NCBI RefSeq assembly: GCF_001653235.2
Contig: NW_019154047.1
Coordinates: forward strand, 1 to 64,000
Direction: 5' to 3'
Length of the DNA stretch: 64,000 nucleotides
Source of the DNA: Pochonia chlamydosporia 170
Lineage: Eukaryota; Ascomycota; Sordariomycetes; Hypocreales; Clavicipitaceae
Made by a program: the position numbers and the translations under genes
In this document: positions 52,392 to 64,000 of the stretch, in pieces
Numbering within the stretch: the stretch's first letter is position 1
Layout of the letters: every line of letters starts with the position of its first letter
The notes under the pieces: model-generated
The model's input: the letters and a program-made list of their open reading frames with translations, nothing else
Told to the model about the DNA's origin: nothing
Databases searched by the model: none

Positions 52392-55300
52392 TGGAACCTC
52401 TTTTCAGGTTTCAGTGTATTAGGCGTGGGTATCGGGTCTCCCATGTCTTTAGAAGGATGCCAACAGATTGACCAACATGACACATTTTAGCTCCGGTAGC
52501 CCAAGATCCCCAGGCACCAAGCATACTTATTGCGCAAGCATCGGACTATCAAAACAACCTCGCCAGTCGTGCAGCGCGTAGCACGCCTGCTAAGCTTAGA
52601 GAGAATCTCGCCGCGGCTTCTCGAGATTTCATCAATGGCAAGGACTTTGTCCCGGAGCCTCCAGCCCCTGCTTCATTTGGAGATAAGTTGCTCCGATTCG
52701 GGAAGTTAATCGACGCAGTCATGGGAAAGGGAACCTTGGAAGTTCAGGATATTTCCCAAGCGCTGACCAAGGCTTTCAATGATAGTGCCACAAACATTGT
52801 GAAAAGCGACGATTTCAAGAAACTGACAATCAATCTACGAGACTCAATTCTTGCAATTAAGTTTGTCCAGGCATGTGACACGTCGTCTTTCACCATAGTA
52901 CAATAAAGCTACTGGTCGATATTGACCGAAATCCTTCAATAGGAAGCGCACTATCGTCCCATTGACAGGCTCACCAGCCAACTTCGTGACCTCGAACTGA
53001 TCCAAAAGTCTGCAGACTCGAGTCCTGCCGAAAACCTCTTAAGGTACCGATCTCGCTCTCTACAACTCCCAGACATTGCTCGTTTGGACTCGATCCTTTC
53101 AACCCAAGATGCAGCCAAGGCTAGGGATCAGCAACAGCAGCGAGCGCTCGAACTGGAAAAGAAAGCTCAGGGCTTAATTTCTCAACACCGTGACCTGAAG
53201 GCCGCAGTCATGGAGCTGTCTTATATTGACTTGGCCCATTATCAAGTGTCAGATCAGCGCGACTTTGCAGGCTTCAAAGGCAACGACAGATCGAATGCAA
53301 CTGCCCTTGCGACTCATCAATTGGACTTTCGGGCAAGCCTAGAAACCAAGAATCTGTCTCAATATGATTCTAGGTATGTATAGTAACAAATCGAATATGT
53401 ATTCTATGAATGCTGAACTTGTAATAGTATCGACAGAAGCAAAGCTGCAGCTACAGATCCACTCAAATTGGTAGAAACTGCTGGCGCACAATCGGCGATG
53501 AATCTAACCAAAAGCTTGCTGGACCTACCAGCTATACTTCCGTTCAAATCGCAACAGCCAGAGATGAGACATCCGGCTGCAAATCTCCGTCTGAAACCAA
53601 CAGCATTGGCGGCTCTTTCACCTAAGACCCAGAGTGCGCTTCAAGCACGCCAAATCGCAGTTGATAGTGTTCCAATGAAAAGTGAGTCGGTGAGGAGAGT
53701 AGCTCTTCAACTCGGATACTGACGTTCCGGCCTCAAGGTCTGCTTCATAGGCTTCACCAAGAACTTGATGAAGTGCAGAGCGCAGTCTCAAACTTGGCCC
53801 CGACATACCAAGCGACCATCTTTACTCACGTGGGGAATGCTGTGGTTGCGACCCAGACCTTGGTCGCCAGTCAAGCCACAAAGATACTGTATGGAGATCA
53901 TGGCTATGGTGATGAAATATCTGCCTTACCACGGATCTATACTTTCTCGCAGCCGAGCGTCCCGACAACGAGAGGTAAAGCATCACCTGCAGGCATAGCG
54001 GATCTGCTCGTGGTCAAGCAGCAACTGAAAGGGCACGAGGCAGCGGACCTTGCGCATATTGAGAACGCCTTGAAGGGTGAGTGTCGGTTGCATGAAATCA
54101 CTAGCACGCGTCGTACAGAGGAGGTTGTGTTCTCAGAAGCAGAAACAACGTCCACGAAGATCCAGGAAGTAGGCTCGAACTCGAGGTTCGAAATGAGCCA
54201 AGAGACTTCCAATACAATCAAGGAGGATGAGTCAATGAAAGCAGGTTTACAGGTTTGTAAAGTTCTTTGACATTCAATTTATCGAATAGATCATTCCCTA
54301 ATTTTTCTTCTAATAAAAGATCTCGGCTTCCTATGGGCCATTCGTTTCCGTCTCGGCGTCAGTCGAAGGTGCGATGTCCCGGAGCAAAGAGGAAGTAACA
54401 AAGACTGCATCCAAATTCGCAAAAGACATTACAGACCGCAGTGAGCAAAGGATCACGGAGCGTACGCTTCAGCGTAAGCAGATAACTACTACAGTAAGGC
54501 CTCTCAGTCCAATTGGTAAAAACCAAAAGAAACAAAAAGAAACAAAAAGAAACAAAAAGCTGACTCTTTCTTAGACTGAGAATGTCGACAAAGAAGGCCA
54601 TACCATCGACAACTCCAAAGGGACAGGAAACGTCGCAGGGGTTTATCAATGGGTCAATAAGGTATACGAAGCGCAGGTGTACAACTATGGCCTTCGCACG
54701 ATGTTGTACGTGTTTACAAATGTTTTCCCACGCTGCAGAAGATTTTCCATTAATCAAAATGAAAGTGATTTCATGATTCCGGAGCCAGGCGCTTTCCTGA
54801 TCGACACTATGACCCACATGGCCAACTCCAAGGTGTTGCTGAAGAAGCCGATAGACCTTTCGGTCACGGCGGAATCTCTCCAGACCAATAACTATCTATA
54901 TTGGGCTAAAGAATATCAGGCCACCGACGTCACCCCTCCACCAGAACCTTTCATCACCAAAACTGTCGCCGTCAACAAAGAGGGGGGCTCTGAAGGAGGC
55001 ACCAATGTCACTCACTTCACTGCAAGTGGTTCCATTGCCATCGACACCGGGTACGAAGCCGTTCAAGGATCAGTGGTAGGAGGGTGGGCTGCGGTAGACA
55101 ATACCGCCTGTGTTACCGTCCATCTGGGCGCCTATGCCATTACCGTTTCTGGTTATATATTCTGGTATCCTCTCCTGAATGGTGAGACACAGAGTGTCTC
55201 CTGGGCCATGGAGTCCACCATGGCAAGTGCCGTGATACTGACCATCCAGATAACCTGCCGCGCTACGGCGCGGGCTATGATCGCCTGGCAGGTTGAGACT

Positions 55301-56177
55301 TTCGGCAAGATTATGACCGCGTATAAAGCTCGACTGGCAGAATATGAAGACAAGCTGGCTCAACTCCAGTTGCAAGCAGGCGTCATGATTGCAGGAAAGT
55401 GAGTTAATTGCTTCCTCCGTGCTCTTCTTTTTGCTATTTTTTTTATAGAGGAGGCCGTCCACCGGCTAATGATATTTGTCCAGAAACCCAACTACCAACC
55501 GAGCCAACATGCAGGACGAGCTTAAGAAGAATTGCATCTCTATTTTGACCAACCAGCACTATGAACTGTTCGGGTCAGTAGATACAGACCCTATAACGGG
55601 GGCCTCACAGATTGATATCGCCGAAGCGGAAGCAGAAGGTGCTTATGCACGTTTTTTCGAACAAGCCTTCGAGTGGGAACAGATCATGTGGGTGACATAC
55701 CCGTACTTCTGGGGCCGGAAAGGCAAGTGGCAGGATCGACTTCAGTATGACGATCCGGATCCTCTGTTCAACGACTTCTTGAAGGCCGGATTTTGCAGAG
55801 CCATGGTCCCTGCTCGCCCTGGTTTTGAGGGAGCCATTGATCAGTATGTTTTGGCCTCCCCACACCTCTTTAATTATCACCTTCCTCGCATGGCATTCCC
55901 TTGGAAGGAAAAGACACTCTGTAGTGCTAACTGTGCAAATAGCTTCCTCACATTTGGCGAGCTTTGGAACGGTGGTCCTCTCCCTCCCATATCCAGTCCC
56001 TTGTATCTGCCCATTGCGGAAGAGATCGCTGAGCATGCCAAGAGACCCGGCACCGAGGTGCCAGTAGGCGACCCGTGGGAAGTCAGAGTACCAACAACGT
56101 TGGTAAAGCTGCGTCCAGACGACAAGCTTCCAGCCTGGCACAAAGAACCAAGTGGTGCATGGGTCCCAGATGCATAA
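52392..56177 (+). CDS. Large protein resembling uncharacterised bacterial proteins, many exons
   Basis: A coding signal runs through at least eight exons. Clear introns are 53374-53427, about 53681-53751, 54253-54319, 54494-54573, about 54707-54768, 55399-55483 and about 55847-55941, all GT-AG. The start is probably ATG 52392, followed by an intron to about 52490. The N-terminal half is helical/coiled-coil. The C-terminal half (54575-56177) contains 'VYEAQVYNYGLRTM', 'MIPEPGAFLIDTM', 'YEDKLAQLQLQAGV', 'FFEQAFEWEQIMWV', 'YPYFWGRKGKW' and 'RPGFEGAID'. I recall this set of blocks from large uncharacterised bacterial proteins, which suggests bacterial ancestry; that recollection is unverified. 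It ends at TAA 56177 with no obvious break. Cellular role and location are unknown. Confidence 0.6.
54526..54562 (+). repeat. AAACAAAAAG decamer repeat inside an intron
   Basis: About three and a half copies of a 10-bp unit (GAAACAAAAA) lie in the intron 54494-54573 of the large gene. They probably arose by slippage. Confidence 0.8.
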
Positions 56178-56294
56178 TTGTCTTCTTCGAGGGGTGAATG
56201 TTTTAAAAAGCCTAATAAATCTGTGATTAGTCGCCGGGACGTTCGGGTTGGGGCTGCAGCTGCTAGGAAAGCGGGAACCCAACTACTCTATACG

Positions 56295-56800
56295 GCCTGT
56301 TGGGGTCTAATTTGGTGGAAGGTTCGGGTCCGCTTAAGTTTCCCATTTGGGGGTTCTGCGGTCATATTCGCGCTAGTCCATGTTCGGGTTTCGCTTCCAA
56401 TGGCGCTCTATCGATTTCGCGGTCAAGAAATTGCCTTTTTGGGATATGGTGGACATTGCACAGTCCTTTATGGCTGAGGTGGCAAGGACCACGGGCTAGG
56501 GTGCTTAGTCGAGAGCTCTTGCTTATGTGCATATAATGTAGTAGGTTGCATTTTGTATTAGGTACAGTAACTTGGATGCTATTAAAATACTTTATGAGAT
56601 TTGCGTAGTCAGCTATGAAGGTTTAAAAAATACGGGGTTTCTAGAGCTGCGCGCATGTAAATAAACAACCGGGTTGGGTTTCGCGGTCACAGCGCGCGCA
56701 CTAAAAATCTGTTATGGATTTTTGCGGTCAAGATCCCAGTCTATCGGTAAATTAAATTTGCATCCATTTCGCAGTCAGCATAATTGCCTGATCGAGATGA
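56295..56800 (+). repeat. Upstream region with repeated TTYGCGGTCA words
   Basis: The word GCGGTCA (or one-base variants GCAGTCA, GTAGTCA) recurs at about 56361, 56424, 56606, 56684, 56725 and 56771, mostly after TTT or TTC. The first part (56295-56440) is homologous to 41505-41660. No gene is seen between 56178 and 57215. Short direct repeats in this position could be binding sites or the subterminal zone of a mobile element. Confidence 0.6.
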
Positions 56801-57377
56801 TGTGGAATATTGGACTTACAGCCACAGGGGTTCAATTGGTAGCTGCGTCGGCATTAGATGCAGTTGTGTCAGATGTTAGATTGGCGAGAATATGCGACTA
56901 AGGCGGCGCAAATTCATACTGTGGCCTGTGGCTGTCTAGATGAAGGGTAGCAAAGGACTTCCCCGCCCACAGGAAATTGAAGCAGAACAAGGAACAAGAA
57001 TATCATCAGATTCATCAGTTTCTAAATGAATAATTCCATAATTCATCAATCACCTTGGCCGTGAGCCAAGTAAGGCATCGTAAATCTAACATCAGAATCA
57101 CGGTGTGGATACTTTCACAAAGGCGTCACTGTAGAATTGAATGGGTGTGTAGGCATTCGGCCAGTGTATATTCATTGTTCCATTCCATTCTGCTTGATCT
57201 TCCATTCTCCTTTTTATGCGCGTAAGCGTGTCGCAAGCGACACACCCCCATTATGCACTTAACCGGTATGGAGCAGGATTATGCACGACTTTAGTGCAAC
57301 GAGTTGTTATAGTATACTTTTGTCACATTCTACACGATTTGATGATAGTTCATAAACTATTCAGAAATGTAATAGCC

Positions 57378-60300
57378 ATGCTGCAGACTCCTAGAAAATC
57401 TGGCCGACCTCGCAAATATGCCACAAAGGCAGGGAAAGCAAGACGAGATGTCATTGCAAGGCGTGAGCGAAGACGGCTTCAAAAGTCCTCTGCAGCACAA
57501 CCAGGGCGTCAATTTGTCATGTACGCAGCTCCGCAAACTCAGAAAACGACTCTGTCTCCATCCGTAGACCAGTCACGACCGCTGTCCCTCGACCGCCTAA
57601 CTTGCCTCGCGGATGCCGCTGGCACATTGGCCCTATTTACGGCAGCGCCGCACAGATTCTCAGGTTCCGCTAGAATCGCAAGCGAAAACAAGGCCACGAG
57701 CGTCGCACCATGGCTAGGAAGCATCAATGTCCTCGGGCCAAATGTATTTGCCTCATACGTATCCCCCTATGCCCCAAGATCGCCGTCAAACCAAGAATCG
57801 CCAAACATCGAGTCTGGGATAGAGGCACTGTGCCCGTTGGAAGTACCGCCGGAAGGGCAACAGCACAACGCATCCGCATCGTCTTCAAACGAGCCAGTAC
57901 AATGCGGCGATAACCTCACTGCGACCCAAGAAGATGATAACGAGGACGACAACATCGAGATAATCTCTAGTTCTGGATCCCAGGTGGGACGTGCCGCCAC
58001 GGTAGGGGTAGGGGCCGTCCACTACGATGATGATAACACAATGGAGACGGTTCACACCACCCCAAGCGACCTGATAGATAAATCGGGGGACCTAAATACG
58101 GCCGGACTTAGTACCGACCGTAGCGCTGGAGAGAATCCCGACGACGATGGAACTAAAATTAATGCGCAAGGCGCCAGCGAAGGAGGTAATTTTGACGTTG
58201 AGTTCGCACCAGAAGAGGACTTTAGAACTGAGACGGAATCAGCGTCGGGCTCGGACGTCAGTTGCCAATACGGCTGTGCAACCGAAGACGATCAAGCCGA
58301 CACGGTTGAAGGGAATCCCTTGCTAGCAAAAGCGTTTTTGGAGAGCACTTGGAGTCGCCTCTGTGACTGCGAGCATGAGCAACATCAGAGACCACAGGAC
58401 CCAGAGGTACTTAGCCTCAAAGAGATGGCCCGTTACTGGCAGGATCTCGGCGTACCAGACGCAGTTGGTCCGCTACGAGTAGGGCGAAGAGGGCCAGAGC
58501 AGGGTCATAGTACGCATTTGGAATGGTGTCAGATATTAAGCGGTGGAGAGAGACGGCCATGCTTATGTTTTAAGAAGAGCCAACACGCTAACCCTCGCTT
58601 GCAGCGAACATGGGACGTGGATAGCATTATCTGCTATTCGTCATGTCTTTCCATCAATCGAGGGCTTTACGTCTCGTACTTTCCTCAGGTATCAAGAAAC
58701 ATTCATTCTAGTGTTCATGTGCACTGTCACGGGAAGCCTCTACACACGATTCCCCACCTTAGGCTGGGCAGCGGCCGCCAATCGCCCCAATTTGGTGTAT
58801 ATATTTTCTTTCCGGGGATAACACACGTCAATCGAACAACTTCATATCTCACCAACGATGAGCGTCGCTTGTGGATCGATGAACTTCTCTTGCCAGCAAT
58901 CCGGTCCTTATGCCCGCCCGATGTGATACAGCACCATCCTCGATCTTATAACGACGCCGAGAGTAAGGCTCACAGTCGACGCCGAGAGGCATGTTCAGGT
59001 GCAATGCGACACGATATTGATATGCATCATTACTTACCACAGAAATATCTAGAGCCTATTTGGAGACACATTATGGCAGCAAGCGGGTCCACGAGTCCTA
59101 ATCTTGCTATGTTCCGCGACATGTTTATTGTCCTAAGTGCAAAGAACATCAAATTGGAAGCAAGAGCATCGACATTTCAAGGATGCCGAAACAAAACCAT
59201 AGCTCACCTTCGTAAAGTTTTGGACTGGTCCAAAGCCGATCTGCTAAATACGTGGATAGATGTGGGCCTCGAAGATACAGCCGTTTCTGCTGGCGAAACA
59301 TTGATTTGGAAGAGCCGATGTTTGCAATCTTGGATTAGCTCTATAAAGCATGACGTTGGGTCACCACGAATAGCGTCAGAGGCTTTCAACTGGAACCTAA
59401 CCGACCAGGCTGGCAGCGCTAGAGTCGAGACACGCGCATCTCACCCATTGCGGGCGGGAGGTATCGCCTATGCACAACGTTACAATGTCAACAAGGACCT
59501 CTTCGCCACAGTTGCAAAACGCGACCATGACCTGTTTAGTGAACCCTATCTCGAGGGGATGGTATGCCCACCTTCACTGCTAGATGCATGGATTGTAGCT
59601 GCAAGGCAAGATCGCAATGCAGGAGCGGCTACCACAGCTCGATCAAAGCCGCAAATAAAACGCCTTTGAAAAGCGTTTGAGGCTATGAAGCGCCGTATTA
59701 GCCATGCGTTGTCTAGTTCTACTGAAACCAGTTTCGGCGCCCGAGAAGAATATCGCATATCGTGGCAGCTATTTATAATACTCGACCCTTCCGCTGCACA
59801 GCAGTGCGGCAATCACCAGCCGTTCTGGGCGTTGTCTACTGCTGATGTCAACCAGTTTATGCAATGGGCGTTCAATCGATGGATTTCCGCTATTGACTTT
59901 GTGCGAGAACGAGGAAGCCGGCGTAATTGTAGTTGGGAAGACCACCAGAGAAACATGATTTTGGTGACGATCCTACTTCGCTCGTTGAAGGCAAGCGTCA
60001 ACTGCCATCACGTGGCTAGGCGATCACAGATGTTCAAATATAAATACAAGAACCGAAGGGGGAAAATCCTTTGGGACCTGGATTTTGAACGGAGCATGCG
60101 ACAGACTGGCCTTGCTTGGCTCCCGTACGAGCTATTCGATTGATCCGCCCTACACTTGCGTGACGAACTTGTCACATCAACAACCTTCACTTTCAACGGA
60201 TTACAGGACAAATTTTGGAACTGGAAAAATGTAGAGTCGGTCAATCAACAGTACGGCATAGCAAGGGAGCTAGAGGGCCTCCTGCAAAGAAGTGAGCCCG

Positions 60301-61642
60301 ATGATCGGCCCCAAATCTTGGATCGCATGAGAAAGTTGGTTTACCAACACCTTGCACTTCAGGTGATAGGACAGCTCGGCGTAAGTCCAGACATCAGCGA
60401 TTATCATGCAACTCTCCTACAAGGACATCATGGACTAAGTTTTGACATTGTCCATGCTCTAGTTGGGGAGATTCCTTACTTGTCGGCGCGAGCCCGGGGA
60501 GGAAAACATAGCCTAGGGGGTACGTATCCTGCACGGGTACAGACTCTCTTTAACTGGGACGATGGGATTGCTCGCACGTTCTGGGATCATTGCTTCTACA
60601 GGCAGCTAGCTCGAAGGTTTTATGGATCTATATCCACTGTTATTGGCCTCACTGATGCCAACGAATGGAGAAGCTCGCTCGGCAGATGCTCCTTGCCGTA
60701 TTTTTGGATTATTCCGCATTATGATAAACATAGCCTCTTTATTAGAAATAAGAATAATAGCCAGGAGACTGGCGCAAACAGACCCTTCATTCCAGGTCTA
60801 TACCAGTGGAGCTTTGGCGACACAGACAGCATGCTAAGACATGAACAACGTTGGCTGTTTGGTGGGGATATGTATTTGAGCGGGCAACCTAGAAGCCTGA
60901 AAGAAGAGGAAGAGGAAGAGAGGGAAGAGAATGGTTCTACGGCCGTCGAAGGAAACAATATACAAACCCATGTGACTTTGGGTATACGATTCCCTTCTCC
61001 GAAATCCCACAAATTATCGAAGAGGGGTTCAAGGCGTGCCGACTACAATTTGCGGACGGCGATCAACGAATACTAGCGCATTACGAGACCGTACGCGATT
61101 GTCTAGCACATATTCTCGGGAATCCATTATGTGACCTTCTGTTGATGATAGTCTTGACTCTGTCGTCGTCGATAGTCACGCCACAGCTACCAGTAGGTAA
61201 AACCGAATTCAGGGACGGACCTCAGAAGGATCCAAGAATGTTTTCGGTGTCACTTACTACGCGAATGCTTTGGTTTCTCTGCCCCAGATGGTTTCCCTGG
61301 GACACGGATGAAGATAGTGTTCTCCGGGTTCCAGAAATGGCAAAAAAAATAGGTTAGTAGGTCTAATCTGCGTATTTTACTGAATTTACTAAACAGTGTG
61401 TAGAGCACAGAGGGGTAGCAAATAGAACCTTGTGTAAACTCGGCTGGGTCACCAATATGCGGCATCGGCAAAACCCTCGATTTGAGGATTTAGACTTCTG
61501 TTCCGAGGAGCTCTTGCAATATCGCGAGAATTTAATACAAAAAATGCACGACCCAACAGCATTTATCCTTGACATTTTTGGCAGTGATGACGATATTTGG
61601 GTGGAACGCTGCCTCAAGATCATTCGTCCGAAGGATTTGTAA
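57378..61642 (+). pseudogene. Very large unrecognised fungal protein, broken by two TGA codons and a frameshift
   Basis: From ATG 57378 the same frame is open to 61076 except for TGA at 59667-59669 and TGA at 60141-60143; coding character continues through both ('IKRL' stop 'KAFEAMKRR'; 'YELFD' stop 'SALHLRDEL'). Near 61000 the frame shifts, continuing with 'ILAHYETVRDCLAHILG' and then, after a probable intron around 61355-61400, to TAA 61642. The intact length would be about 1400 residues. The N-terminus has an AT-hook-like 'KSGRPRKYATKAGKARR'. An acidic middle contains 'DNIEIISSSGS', a SUMO-interaction-type motif. The C-terminal half is alpha-rich with 'YHATLLQGHHGLSFDIVHAL'. The stops fit CGA-to-TGA or TGG-to-TGA transitions. 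No known domain is recognised. A transposon-borne protein is possible. Confidence 0.6.
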
Positions 61643-61719
61643 ACTTTATGGATCCAGTTAGAGTATCGGTATCATAAAAACACCTTATGAGAAGTTTAGT
61701 AACCATAAAGAGTCAATTA

Positions 61720-63943
61720 TGGTCACACCGGCTCAGCAGGTTTGGCCGCTGCTACTTCTGACGACGGATACTACCCGGCTTTCTATCTCGACTACTTCAG
61801 CATTGTGGGACGTCCTGGGCGGCCTATTACGCGGCATAGCGAGCGCTTCTTTGACAATGTCAAGATCTCTTTCCACAAGTGGCAGGCTCAATATAGCTCA
61901 AAGCACGACCCAGAGTTGCCATTCGATCTAAGCAATCGCACGTTCCGTCTGGCGTCCGGCGCATCGCGGGAGCTATGGTTTATTGTCATGCACCCTTCGC
62001 GTGGTGCAGCCACAGCGGGCAGAAAAAAGAAGAAAACTCTCCAGGGTGGTAGTGCCCTTGCAAAGCACCATGCCGAGGCCCTCGCATCGCACATTAAACA
62101 GGTGTTTCTAGCTAGTCCACTTCTAGGAGAGGGAGTCGAGCCATCATGGGTCTTAAACGGCAAGCGCTCCCAAACAATTACGTTTAACAAGTGGACAATC
62201 TTCCAAGAACTGTTTATGGAGCGATGGGAACAGTTTGCCGCAAGACACTCGTACGATTTGTTTTGGACAGAGAACCAGCCTGCGTTCCATGCGTATGATT
62301 ACGGGGCCAACATTGAGATTGAAGTCACAAAGCAGATTCAGGCCCTCGAGCCAGAGACGCATATCCGGCCACGCGACATTCCTGTCGAGGACGAGAGCGA
62401 TGACCATACACTTGAGTCTGGAGAACCGGCAGGTGGTGAGGGCTTAAGCACGCAACAGGAACAGTTTTCCTCCATCACGGGCTCTTATACGTCAACGAAT
62501 CAATGGGTCACGCCACGGCGCAGACTCGCACAGGAGAGACGACCACCAGTCCGAAGACAGACTGTACAGCCAAGGGCTCCGAGAGCTCCGTGCTGAGCTT
62601 GAACAGAAGTATGTGCTCGACAATGTCGACACGGTGTCGTACGCCCTTGCTATAAACCTTGACAGCATTGCCGGAGATGGTGCCACGCAAGGAGCAGGTC
62701 AACCGGCTTGTCTTTTGGCGGATCGCAACCAACTGGGCAGGGAGTATGCCAGCTCCAAGGACTATAGCTTCTTCCCACTAGGGTTCCACCCAGCGTATGG
62801 CAACTTTTCATCACCGGAGCCGCCCGCCCTCCCGTCAAGGAATCAGCTCGCCATCACGAGGGACAACATGAGCTATGAGAACGAAGGCGCCGACGTAGTC
62901 TCCTTTGGCTTCTTCCAGGCGTACTCCAACATCAAAAGGCAGGTACGGCACAGATCTGGTGATGTGTTAGCCAGCCAAGGGCTAGCAACGGCAGCTCTTA
63001 CAATACCGGCATGCGACGTGGCCCGCTCGGGTCGGGTTCGAGCAAAACAGAAGAAGCTACTGGATCGAATCGGCGGCCGATTGACGCCTGACGATCCCGA
63101 GTCTTCAACACCATTTGCGCGCGAAAGGCTCCGGGTAGAGGCTGCAATCACTGAACAGGAATTCGCCTTCCGGTTTGAACAGGTTGTTTCCATTCGTGTG
63201 CAAAGGCTAGTGCGGGCCGAGCGTAGCTTTCGCACGGTCATTCGCCCTATCTTCCAGCTGATGAGGTTTTTCTTGCAGGAGAAGCAATACTACTCACCAG
63301 TTCTGCGGCGATTTCCTTCAGAAGTGTTTCCTGGCATATTAGTGGCGTTTTCCACAGTGTTTGAGCTGGCCATCGAGGAGATGGAACAAAGGTTTCGTGA
63401 CCAGGGCTCTAAGGGTCTTGGCCTAGCGCTTTCGGAGGGGGTTGCCGCAATAGACCGTCTTGGGAACTTCTGCTTCACGGGAGACCCACGCGTGTTACCT
63501 TGTAGAGTGTTTAGGCCGCTGGAAACAATGGAGAGCTTGCGCAGAGGAGGCTGGCCATACATCAACCCAGATGTTCTAGACATGCGTTATGGCGATGGAA
63601 AAATCCACATAGACCAATGGCCAAAGTTGAAGCAGAATCGGCCGGTGCTAATGCATGTAGCTTCTTTAGCGTATCATTATGGTCGCGATGTAGCCTCAAA
63701 TCGCCACAGTCAGCTGTGGTTTGCTGAGCTGGGTGGCCGGTCAATACAAGGCATAGCGACAGCCGGTCGTTTTCTTGAAGAAGTGCTCCGCGAGCTTTGG
63801 ATGCCAGAAACAAAGACTTTCATGGTTCACCAGCTTCATCGAAGGCTTGCTCAAGAGTCGCAAGATGGTATCAGCCAGTCGGCGGCCGAGGCAGGAGCCA
63901 CACTGCGGGAATGGGAAGATAGTGACGATTCCTTCCGACAGAA
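61720..63943 (+). CDS. Large unrecognised fungal protein, 3' end outside window
   Basis: Two overlapping frames: 61742-62596 ('DDGYYPAFYLDYFSIVG' to 'LAQERRPPVRR') and about 62530-63943 ('ELRAELEQKYVLDNVD' to 'WEDSDDSFRQ'). Between them the frame changes by one around 62500-62580, either by an unnoticed intron or by a 1-nt indel. Blocks such as 'GEGVEPSWVLNGKRSQ', 'FNKWTIFQELFMERW' and 'AFHAYDYGANIEIEV' look strongly constrained. A basic patch (GRKKKKT) could be a nuclear localisation signal. The sequence at 63942-63949 (AAGTAAGT) is a good splice donor, so the gene very likely continues to the right. It sits ~80 bases after the preceding large gene on the same strand. The function is unknown to me. 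Confidence 0.6.
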
Positions 63944-64000
63944 GTAAGTAAGCAAAACTGAACCCTACATCCTGTAGGTGCTCGCATTCTGACCGAATTA

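Noticed and set aside
55605..56282. Minus-strand open frame of 225 codons
   Set aside because: Antisense shadow of the last exons of the large plus-strand gene; no domain of its own.
57378..61076. Alternative genetic code or selenocysteine to explain in-frame TGA
   Set aside because: Other genes in the window behave normally with TGA as stop, a frameshift occurs in the same gene, and fungi lack the selenocysteine machinery; mutation is simpler.
1..64000. Starship-type giant element
   Set aside because: I looked for a tyrosine-recombinase captain (DUF3435-type) and other typical cargo and found none; the hAT-bounded 24-kb segment is explained by two separate insertions.
1..64000. CRISPR arrays, bacterial operons, ribosome binding sites
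   Set aside because: The window is eukaryotic with introns throughout; the tandem repeats lack spacer structure.

Overview
The window reads as a repeat-rich accessory region of a filamentous ascomycete (Pezizomycotina, most likely a Sordariomycete; Fusarium or Colletotrichum would fit). The reasons are short introns of about 40-65 nt with GTAWGT-type donors and CTAAC/CTGAC branch sites, and a typical fungal transposon set: hAT, Fot1/Pogo, Hop-like Mutator, Helitron, Ty3/gypsy and Tad-like LINE. A 100-N scaffold gap lies at 39645-39744, so the halves on either side are joined by the assembler and not by sequence.

Layout. 1-2778: right part of hAT copy A (+), inserted into the gag-protease end of a gypsy retrotransposon (2779-4747, minus, one 235-bp LTR). 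4998-5088: three copies of a 25-bp repeat. 5121-13858: a Helitron (Rep with HUH and two-tyrosine motifs, Pif1-type helicase), split inside the helicase by a second, unrelated hAT (10230-12939). 14418-14868 and 20103-20642: two small cysteine-containing secreted proteins whose multi-exon structure is only visible by tracing introns. Between them lies a Fot1/Pogo element with ~120-bp inverted repeats and TA duplications (17405-19617). 21231-25560: LINE fragments, a truncated glycosyltransferase-25 gene, and a 515-bp inverted-repeat element inside LINE ORF1. 26439-30209: complete hAT copy B, in inverted orientation to copy A. 31046-34353: an apparently complete Hop-like MULE.

From 35 kb the density of host-like genes rises: an unrecognised coiled-coil protein (35461-36812), a Pif1-like helicase fragment right of the gap, a candidate PD-(D/E)XK-type protein (41706-42973), a decayed unknown gene (43760-44919, minus), and a secreted trypsin-like protease (46111-47115, minus). 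A divergent pair follows: a polymorphic-toxin-like protein (48724-51066, minus) and a large protein resembling uncharacterised bacterial proteins (52392-56177, plus). The right end (57378-64000) holds two very large unrecognised reading frames in tandem, the first broken by two in-frame TGA codons and a frameshift, the second running off the window.

The most interesting points are the divergent bacterial-flavoured pair, the two hidden secreted-protein paralogues, the two large orphan genes at the right end, and a ~31-bp motif shared by the upstream regions of the nuclease-like gene and the large-gene cluster. Gene models were inferred by eye. Family names rest on motif recognition, not on database searches.
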